Below, in pieces: positions 58,027 to 64,000 of a stretch of DNA of 64,000 nucleotides; the first letter of the stretch is position 1, and every line of letters starts with the position of its first letter. Under the pieces are notes generated by a model, which was not told the DNA's origin, made no database searches, and was given only the letters and a program-made list of their open reading frames with translations. This DNA comes from an uncultured Cohaesibacter sp. (lineage in GTDB: Bacteria > Pseudomonadota > Alphaproteobacteria > Rhizobiales > Cohaesibacteraceae), in the NCBI RefSeq assembly GCF_963667045.1, contig NZ_OY762934.1, positions 5,177,084 through 5,241,083 of the forward strand, in the 5' to 3' direction. The translations under genes and the position numbers were made by a program.

Positions 58027-58549
58027 GGGGAGGAGAAGCGCAATTGCGCTTCTTACTCCACTCAAGACGCAGGAGGGCTTTGCCTATCTGGCTATCGTGA
58101 TTGACCTGTTCTCCCGTAGGATTGTCGGATGGTCATTGCGTCAGCGGCAAGCAACCGATGTCGTTTTGCAAGCTCTGCTGATGGCGGTCTGGCGACGCAA
58201 GCCCAAGCAGAAGGTTCTGATCCATTCCGATCAAGGCTCACAATTCACAAGTATTGATTGGGCCGCATTCCTTCGCCAGCACAATTTGGAACACAGCATG
58301 AGTAGGCGTGGAAACTGCCATGACAATGCTGTTGCCGAAAGCTTTTTCAACCTGCTCAAGAGAGAACGCATCCGGCGACGAGTCTACAAAACAAGGGCTG
58401 ATGCCAGACAGGACATCTTCGACTACATCGAAATGTTCTACAATCCAAAACGCAAACACGCTACAAACGGAATGCTCTCGCCAGCCGAGTACGAGCGACA
58501 GAAAATTTGAAGCCCCAAGGTGTCTACAATTCTAGGGGCAATTCAGTAT

Positions 58550-59836
58550 TTAGGAATTTGGAGCATTAAACCTCTTCAATATTGCAAAGGCAAAAGTGAG
58601 CTTCCCTTCATATATGTAGTGACCCATGACCTTATCAATCAAATATCTACGTTGCGGCGCGCTATACTTTTCAAGAAAGTCCTCTAGTAAATCAAAGTCA
58701 CTGTTTTCAAGCAACCCGATAGCCAATGAAGATGCAATCTTGTTATTACGTTGATCTCCAATTTTTGTCTCTCTCATTATTCGCATAGCATCATGGTATC
58801 TGCCATTTCTCGCCAGCGAACGAACCACATGCTCTGCAGAGGGAACTCTGGAACCATCGTTTTCAGCAACGGTCATTATTTTATATGCAAGATCCGGCCG
58901 ATCAATAACAGCCGCGTTTTTGGCGAGCTTTGCTATAGCACTAACTCCTCTTTGATTAGATTTTAGAAGGACTGCAAATTTTTTCTCCAGCTCACTCTCA
59001 GTTAAAATCTCATCTTTTTTCCCACCCGACATAAAGAAATCACAATAATCTGCGTACCCATTTAAGTATTCACTCTTATCAAGAAATTCTATATGACTTT
59101 TACGCAAATCGGATATTTCGGGATAATGTCCATCTCTAACAATATCGTCTGCCTTTTCTTCTCCTTTGGTGCAGTATACAGGCAAATACATAAAATAATA
59201 AGCGTCATACTTAAGATTTTCATTCTCTAATGTATTAACAATTTCCAAAGACTTTTCTAAATCCCCCACCTTTGCGAAAGCGGCCGCGGCGCTAGGCATT
59301 AAATGAAGATCTAACGTTATAGTTATTTCTCCAAATTTACTCTTACGGTTGGGCGATTTAACTTTCTTCCTGCCATCATATGTCTTCGCCGCAAAAATTG
59401 AAAGTTCCTCATCGGCCATATTTACTATTGGCAACGCAGCATAGTAGCCTAAATATTTAATATTATTGAATATGTAATTCTTGCCACCGATGTAATCCAA
59501 ACAATTAATTTCTTTACTTGAAAAGCAAGATTCTCTATAGTTTTTCTCCAATTCGTTCAGAATTGAAGACTTAGTCAGGCCTGCAACTTCTTCATTCGAA
59601 ATAACTTTTAATGCCATATCACTATCGGGATAGTGCTTTGGAATTTTTTCAAAGGCCTCAAGAGAACTCTCGAGAGCAGAAATTTTCTCTAGTACTTCAT
59701 AAGTTGAAGCAGCTTTATCCCATTGGTTCTTGGCTTCAATAGCCAATGAGTTTGGACTTTCATTGTTGCAAGCGGAGATCATAAAAAGAGGCAAAAATAG
59801 AAACCATTTAGTTTCAAGACTTGTAGAGATTTTCAT
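58550..59836 (-). CDS. Island-encoded lipoprotein of unknown function
   Basis: Encodes 428 residues. The N-terminus has a lipoprotein signal (FLFLPLFMISAC, lipobox ISAC), so it is probably membrane-tethered. The rest is mainly helical with weak repeat units (for example AFAKVGDLEKSLEIVNTLEN and LARNGRYHDAMRIMRET) that look like TPR or similar solenoid repeats, suggesting protein-protein contacts. It is last of three same-strand genes with short gaps (51 bases to the next). Codon use is AT-rich compared with the core genome. No family named. Confidence 0.7.
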   Translation of the reverse strand: MKISTSLETKWFLFLPLFMISACNNESPNSLAIEAKNQWDKAASTYEVLEKISALESSLEAFEKIPKHYPDSDMALKVISNEEVAGLTKSSILNELEKNYRESCFSSKEINCLDYIGGKNYIFNNIKYLGYYAALPIVNMADEELSIFAAKTYDGRKKVKSPNRKSKFGEITITLDLHLMPSAAAAFAKVGDLEKSLEIVNTLENENLKYDAYYFMYLPVYCTKGEEKADDIVRDGHYPEISDLRKSHIEFLDKSEYLNGYADYCDFFMSGGKKDEILTESELEKKFAVLLKSNQRGVSAIAKLAKNAAVIDRPDLAYKIMTVAENDGSRVPSAEHVVRSLARNGRYHDAMRIMRETKIGDQRNNKIASSLAIGLLENSDFDLLEDFLEKYSAPQRRYLIDKVMGHYIYEGKLTFAFAILKRFNAPNS

Positions 59837-59887
59837 GTTGCTTCCTAGTGATATTCAAGCTTTGAAATTTGATTGAAAGACGTTCGG

Positions 59888-61171
59888 CTACTGAGCCCGT
59901 TTCAAACGGATGCCAAAAATTGAGAGACGGTTTCCATTCAAAGAACCATTCGATGTTCTATTGATGTTTGGCGGAATATCTCCGCGAGTTAACGTCATGC
60001 TGATTTTATTACCCGAAACAGTATAGCGCCCCTCAATCCTGGCAAACCCAACCGAAAATGCGTGCGATGGAATATCGCTGTGATTTCTACCAATAGACAT
60101 GACAAACTTGCCATTGTTCAAAAACTGAACCGTGGTCTCAGCGTAACCACCAATAGGGCGACGAACCCTGCTGAAAAACACTTGCTGCGCAAGAGAGGTG
60201 TCTTTTCTAGGCTTCGCTGAAGTTTCTTTACGTGATCCAGAAGGTTTATTGAGAGCTGCATTCAAGCGGTGTCTAAAATCTTGGCCAACGTCTTGGCTAC
60301 ACTGGTATCCCTTCGCTTGAAGATACAGCTCTATCGCCTTTGATTTGGTTTCTTCTAGTCGACAAGAATGGTATGACGATATAGCCATGGTGCCACCATG
60401 GGGATCTATCACACACGATTTCTTTTTCTGTTTTATCCATCGACGCTGTTTGTTGCGCAACTGAATAAACTCGGCCTTAGACAGGTTCGCTCGCAAGCAT
60501 TTATATACCTGATTGAGGACAAGATCGTACCGCTTTGTCTCTTGACTAACGCAGTTCATCATGTCTGCATTTGTGTCACTATTATCAGAAAGACAACTGC
60601 GAAGCTCTCCTGAATCTTTCATTTTGCTCGCTGTGCTTTTTACCTGATAAGCTGAAAACACGGGCAGTTTATTGGAAACGGCTTTGTTCTTGCGCCTATT
60701 CTTTTTCCAAGTGTCATACGAGCGATCTAGGCAAAATTCAATTTCTGGAATTTTCCTCAAATCTCGACCGTTGTATTCTGGTTTCGAAATTAATTTGGGA
60801 CAGCTCTCAAGATCTTTCTCGAACTCCCCGTACTCCCCGTACTCTTCATACATCCAGTCATGAACAGCTTTGGCAAGCAATTCACAGCGTTCAGGACTGA
60901 AAATTTCGCCATGTGATAGATCAAGGGATAGTTCTCGGATTTTCTTGTTTTTTTCTTTTTTAGCGACCTTCTTAAAAAGCAGCTTTCCGAGACCTGCCGT
61001 GCCAAGCACATTTAGAGCGAATTCAAGTTGATCAGCGGCAATACAGAGTTTCAAAACCTCAAGCGGAATATATGTTTCTTGCTCTTCGCCTTTTGCAAAT
61101 GAGGTAGAGAAACTCACGCTTATTAGCGAAAATAAAATGGCAGCCGTAGAAACAAGTTTCGTGAAATGCAT
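59888..61171 (-). CDS. Exported protein with DUF1311 (LprI-like) domain
   Basis: Encodes about 427 residues with a signal peptide (LVSTAAILFSLISVSFSTSFA). A central region (about residues 200-285) matches the DUF1311/LprI pattern: four cysteines, NCVSQETKRYDLVLNQVYKCL, then LRNKQRRWIKQKKKSC and YHSCRLEETKSKAIEL. Some members of this domain inhibit lysozyme (LprI of Mycobacterium). The final 100 residues are beta-rich (TTVQFLNNGKFVMSIG to GRYTVSGNKISMTLTRGD), lipocalin-like in flavour. The start could be 5 codons earlier. Middle gene of the three-gene exported-protein set. Confidence 0.75.
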   Translation of the reverse strand: MHFTKLVSTAAILFSLISVSFSTSFAKGEEQETYIPLEVLKLCIAADQLEFALNVLGTAGLGKLLFKKVAKKEKNKKIRELSLDLSHGEIFSPERCELLAKAVHDWMYEEYGEYGEFEKDLESCPKLISKPEYNGRDLRKIPEIEFCLDRSYDTWKKNRRKNKAVSNKLPVFSAYQVKSTASKMKDSGELRSCLSDNSDTNADMMNCVSQETKRYDLVLNQVYKCLRANLSKAEFIQLRNKQRRWIKQKKKSCVIDPHGGTMAISSYHSCRLEETKSKAIELYLQAKGYQCSQDVGQDFRHRLNAALNKPSGSRKETSAKPRKDTSLAQQVFFSRVRRPIGGYAETTVQFLNNGKFVMSIGRNHSDIPSHAFSVGFARIEGRYTVSGNKISMTLTRGDIPPNINRTSNGSLNGNRLSIFGIRLKRAQ

Positions 61172-61245
61172 TAGAATACAACCCATTAAGGATGTGGAAG
61201 TTTAGTACCAAGAACGCACAAGACGCCTATAGGGTTATGAAAATT

Positions 61246-61728
61246 CTAGCTAGAACACTTGCGTTCAAGATCAGAGATCGCCTTACCCGACCCCTTCAAA
61301 GGAAATGGGAAATCACCGCTCGCACCTTCCCATCGCAGAGACATGCTGGCTCCCTTTTTCAGAGCTTCTAAATAATTTGACTGGGCAGGCTGTTCGGAGA
61401 CTGAGTAATTCATTCCTTTGAAATTTGGAAGAATTTTCATTTGAAATGTACGTTTAGGGCCTCTATCGATACGAGCGACTAAACCCATTTTACCGTACCG
61501 AATCTCATTTGATGAAAGAATGGAATGAAAGAGCCGATTTTGTTGGCAAGAAATGTTGTAGCAGACAAAATCATCACCCCACTCACCGCTAGATACCCAA
61601 CAGACACCAACCGCAGGGTGAGGAGCATCTTCGAAAAGTGTCCACTCATCGGCCACTACTATTTCGCTACCAAACAATAAACAAAAAGCGGTAAAAGCTA
61701 ACGCTGAACCTTTGAGCTTCCAAGACAT
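61246..61728 (-). CDS. Small exported protein of unknown function
   Basis: Encodes 160 residues with a signal peptide (GSALAFTAFCLLFGSEIVVA). The mature part has four cysteines and ends FPLKGSGKAISDLERKC, a pattern seen at the end of several alphaproteobacterial periplasmic proteins (I cannot name the family). ATG 61728 was preferred because AGGTGCGG precedes it; an earlier start would add 12 residues. First of three genes that probably form one unit, 74 bases before the DUF1311 gene. Confidence 0.7.
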   Translation of the reverse strand: MSWKLKGSALAFTAFCLLFGSEIVVADEWTLFEDAPHPAVGVCWVSSGEWGDDFVCYNISCQQNRLFHSILSSNEIRYGKMGLVARIDRGPKRTFQMKILPNFKGMNYSVSEQPAQSNYLEALKKGASMSLRWEGASGDFPFPLKGSGKAISDLERKCSS

Positions 61729-62171
61729 TCCGCACCTATTTTTACTTATTCCATTCAGACACACGCAGAAGTACCAATACCTCTACCAACAATTATGTCA
61801 ATGCGGCAAACCAAACAACTTCCACAATTGTGTTTCAGGTCACTAACCATGACTTTTGCAACCATGCTCAGAGCAGCACTTAGTAGGCTTGGTACTCCCC
61901 CATAAGCTGACTGGACCTGTCACGGAATTGTGCCGCTCCTTTGAAAGCATATTATGCAACAAAGGAGATTTTCTATGGGACAATCCAGAAGCGAAGAATT
62001 TCGACAAGTGAACCGCGCCGGGATTGCAAGTCTGCCCAGGATGAGCGAATTCGGATGATGATGCGTCGCACGAGTCCGCTTCGAGCCCTTTGCTGACTTT
62101 GTATTAGAACGCAGCGGATCCAATGAATGAGCGCAAAACGACTTGAAAAGTGCGCAACTGATCCACGCATA
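61729..62171. other. Intergenic region with insertion-sequence debris
   Basis: About 440 bases. It starts with the AT-rich promoter area of the exported-protein genes. From about 61880 it looks like the left end of an insertion sequence (a ribosome site AAAGGAG and a short ORF, listed separately). The GC content rises there. Confidence 0.5.
61975..62058 (+). pseudogene. Possible IS3-type orfA remnant
   Basis: ATG at 61975 follows AAAGGAG. The 27 codons begin MGQSRSEEFRQ, which resembles the start of several IS3-family orfA proteins, then the similarity is lost and a stop follows. Likely the remains of another insertion sequence. Recognised from a short stretch only. Confidence 0.35.
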
Positions 62172-63053
62172 CTATGATAACAGGTCTTGAAGAGAATTTT
62201 TTACAACTTTCATCCTCAAGCTTTTGATTGTTTGGTGTTTATTATGAAACTCAAAAATGATCGCAATAACTTTAGGTTCAACGTTGTCGGTACATCCAAT
62301 CATTGCTGTTGAGCCAAGTGCACCAGCATCGATTACTGGCCCACCACTCATTCCCTTAAAACCATATGCCTCTTTTCTGTTTCCTTCAGGATCCCGGGAA
62401 ACCTTATTGTTCCTGCACATGGCTAAATGATACGCTTCATTGATCTCCGATCTTTGCCTTGCCATTTCATCCGTTTGGTACATAGTTCCGTATGTGACTA
62501 ACTCTGTTCCCATTTGTTGCCTTGCTACGTCTTGCCTTCGATTTCTGGAATGTGGATAGCCCATACAAACGTAGTAATGATCATCTATTGCTCCGCCATG
62601 GAATGCGACTTCATTCTCACGTACAAACCCTTGCGCACGAATAGCATTCTCAGCTGGTCCCGTGATTTCAATTAACGCGAAATCGTGATTTTGATTCTTT
62701 AGAACCAGTTTCGAATCTGAGGTTTTCTCTCCAATATAAAACTGGTTGTGATTCAGCACCCCGATATAGAGTTCTCCACTTTTTGAATCCGGAAGGTGTT
62801 CAATAACGTGCGCAGCGGTCACCACATATAATTTACCTCGATATTCCATTGCAAAAGAGGAGCCCGCATGCATCATTTTCCTCCTATTGTGTTCGTGCGG
62901 ATAATACAGTGGATAGACCTTCGCTTCGAAGTTTGATTTAACCTTTTCATCCAACTCATTTTGGGCTTGTTCAAGGGCGTCCGTAGGTGAAATCAGTTTC
63001 AAAGTAGTTCTCCGTTCACTTTCGGTCCTCCAATCGTCGGAGAAAGCGTTCAC
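62172..63053 (-). CDS. Orphan trypsin-like serine protease
   Basis: A 293-residue chymotrypsin-fold protease. The triad is His82 (VVTAAHVIEH), Asp124 (NHDFALIEI) and Ser236 (GMSGGPVI). There is no signal peptide or membrane segment, so it is probably cytoplasmic, unlike DegP-type housekeeping proteases; no PDZ domain is present. Start is GTG 63053, the first start codon in the frame. It is AT-rich like the neighbouring cargo and sits alone between IS debris and an IS1182 transposase. Trypsin-like domains occur as effectors in bacterial defence systems, but no sensor partner is visible here, so function is open. Confidence 0.8.
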   Translation of the reverse strand: MNAFSDDWRTESERRTTLKLISPTDALEQAQNELDEKVKSNFEAKVYPLYYPHEHNRRKMMHAGSSFAMEYRGKLYVVTAAHVIEHLPDSKSGELYIGVLNHNQFYIGEKTSDSKLVLKNQNHDFALIEITGPAENAIRAQGFVRENEVAFHGGAIDDHYYVCMGYPHSRNRRQDVARQQMGTELVTYGTMYQTDEMARQRSEINEAYHLAMCRNNKVSRDPEGNRKEAYGFKGMSGGPVIDAGALGSTAMIGCTDNVEPKVIAIIFEFHNKHQTIKSLRMKVVKNSLQDLLS

Positions 63054-63312
63054 AAAAGCATCTTGTTGTAAATGTAGAACGCAAATAGCTGCATAAGCTT
63101 TTTGGAATCAAATTTCAGTTGGTTGAATGGCAAAAAGGTCCGCATTCCCGTAGTCCGTTTGGATGAAATGCTGCGCTTTGTTCGAACGGCAGCTTCCAGA
63201 AAGACGAAATCAAACCCCGAATGTCTGGTAAGGGCCGATTCCGTTGAAAAAGTAGGCGTTGCTTTGGTCCTGAAGTCCTGATTCAATTCCTTAGAGGATG
63301 GAGGATCGGGGC

Positions 63313-64000
63313 ATGATGGGCAATCAGAGCGGGGTGCAGGCTTCGCTGTTTTACGCGTTCAATCTTGAAGACCACGTACCGCAGGATCATCTGTTGCGGT
63401 CCATTGATCGCTTCATTGATCTTGCAGACATCCGGCGTCATCTGGCGCCTTTCTACAGTTCCATTGGTCGTCCCTCAATCGATCCCGAGCTGATGATCAG
63501 GATGTTGCTGGTTGGCTATATCATGGGGATCCGGTCTGAGCGCCGCCTCTGTGATGAAGTCCATCTCAATCTTGCCTATCGGTGGTTTTGCCGCCTGGAT
63601 CTGACCGATTCTGTCCCGGATCATTCAACCTTCTCCAAGAACAGGCATGGTCGGTTCCGCCAGAGTGATCTGTTCAGGAAGCTGTTCGAGGACGTGCTCA
63701 GCCGCACGATTGCCGAGGGGCTTGTTGGCGGGGAAGCCTTCGGGATTGATGCTTCGCTGATCAAGGCAGATGCAAACCGTGAGGATGGCATTGAACCGAA
63801 GGACTGGTCACCAGAAGATCACGCAAGCCGAGCGACAGAGGAATATCTGCAAACACTGGATGATGCAGCCTTCGGGTCGGCTACGCCAGTCCCGCCCAAA
63901 TACATCTCGCCAGTGGATCCGGCTGCGCGATGGTCTGCGGCCGATCGAGGCAAGGCACACTTCATCTATTCAACCAACTATCTGGTCGATCTCGACAATG
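63313..64000 (+). mobile_element. IS1182-family transposase, cut by the window end
   Basis: The frame is open from ATG 63313 to the edge (229 codons). It begins GNQSGVQASLFYAFNLEDHVP and continues FYSSIGRPSIDPELMIRMLLVGY, RSERRLCDEVHLNLAYRWFCRLDL and VPDHSTFSKNRHGRF, with GIDASLIKADANR, which is the IS1182 (DDE) pattern with the first catalytic Asp in GIDAS. The upstream flank from about 63240 (GTTGAAAAAGT, TTGGTCCTGA) resembles the remnant at 54.87 kb, so two diverged members bracket the cargo in the same direction. Confidence 0.9.

Larger units (their letters stand above)
55785..58061 (+). mobile_element. Group II intron, 2277 bases
   Basis: It begins with GTGCG, the 5' consensus of group II introns, and ends with AC after a domain VI-like hairpin (AGAAGCGC AATT GCGCTTCT). 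Domain V is at 57993-58026 (GAGCCGTATGCG to GCACGTACGGTTC). About 675 bases of ribozyme domains I-III precede the encoded protein. The boundaries are set by the rejoined transposase frame. All parts needed for splicing and reverse transcription appear present, so it may be active. Confidence 0.88.
55634..58510 (+). pseudogene. IS3-family transposase (orfB) remnant split by a group II intron
   Basis: Exon 1 (55634-55784) encodes EELAGIRAQIGYKRTPGKYGGKSS to VTDITY. Exon 2 (58062-58510) continues as KTQEGFAYLAIVIDLFSRRIVGWS to the normal end (MLSPAEYERQKI). Joining 55784 to 58062 restores an exact reading frame (DITYIKTQEGF). It carries part of the DDE catalytic core: the first Asp in WVTDITY and the second in HSDQGSQF, and Glu in AESFFN. 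The first half of orfB and all of orfA are absent, so the element is dead. The right end of the IS is near 58545 (AGGGGCAATTCA, an IS3-type terminal repeat). Confidence 0.85.

Noticed and set aside
63050..63286. Leftward 78-codon ORF upstream of the trypsin-like protease
   Set aside because: It overlaps the IS1182 left flank and the protease start region in another frame and resembles no protein.

Overview
The window looks like a chromosomal segment of a marine alphaproteobacterium of the Hyphomicrobiales (Rhizobiales). The genus Cohaesibacter is my best guess, but that is inference. The evidence is gene content and order typical of that class: hdaA-ppk-ppx, rnd near aspS, and NDUFA12-DUF2155-aat-accC-accB-aroQ-dsbA. 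It also has a B12-dependent class II ribonucleotide reductase, an RNase E with a large acidic insertion, and a GC-rich core with alphaproteobacterial codon use.

Layout. 1-5.4 kb: the end of hdaA, then polyphosphate kinase overlapping exopolyphosphatase, and a small unknown gene. 5.4-13.3 kb: an MFS exporter, RNase D, a GNAT acetyltransferase, aspartyl-tRNA synthetase and a large exported protein of unknown function. 13.6-17.1 kb: two tandem membrane-bound c-di-GMP phosphodiesterases (CSS/EAL type). 17.1-20.9 kb: AMP nucleosidase, a small exported protein, a LysE-type exporter, an Lrp/AsnC regulator and a cupin. 21.2-27.0 kb: a catabolic module made of a TRAP transporter (P, Q, M), a FadR-type GntR regulator and an L-fuconate dehydratase, preceded by a good candidate operator. 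This suggests uptake and breakdown of a fucose-derived acid sugar, such as one from algal polysaccharide. 27.3-31.1 kb: nrdJ, with two pairs of NrdR-box-like sites in its long upstream region. 31.7-41.2 kb: a receiver protein, a complex I accessory protein, DUF2155, aat, acetyl-CoA carboxylase subunits, 3-dehydroquinase, a DsbA-like protein, an M48 protease with TPRs and an aminotransferase. 41.3-52.4 kb: RNase E, then three cell-wall genes (amiC, mrcA and an M23 peptidase) around prfB, which carries the classical programmed +1 frameshift.

From 53.0 kb to the right edge the sequence is accessory. A tyrosine recombinase gene abuts a bcp peroxiredoxin gene that has lost its start and N-terminus, so an island appears to have integrated there. 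Next comes a stack of mobile-element debris: an IS1182-type 5' end fused in frame to a decapitated serine resolvase, then an IS3 transposase remnant interrupted by a complete-looking group II intron of about 2.3 kb. After that lies an AT-rich stretch with three apparently co-transcribed genes for exported proteins (a small exported protein, a DUF1311/LprI-like protein and a lipoprotein). An orphan trypsin-like protease gene follows, and then another IS1182-family transposase that runs off the end. No tRNA, rRNA or CRISPR array was seen. The least understood, and possibly novel, content is this island cargo.
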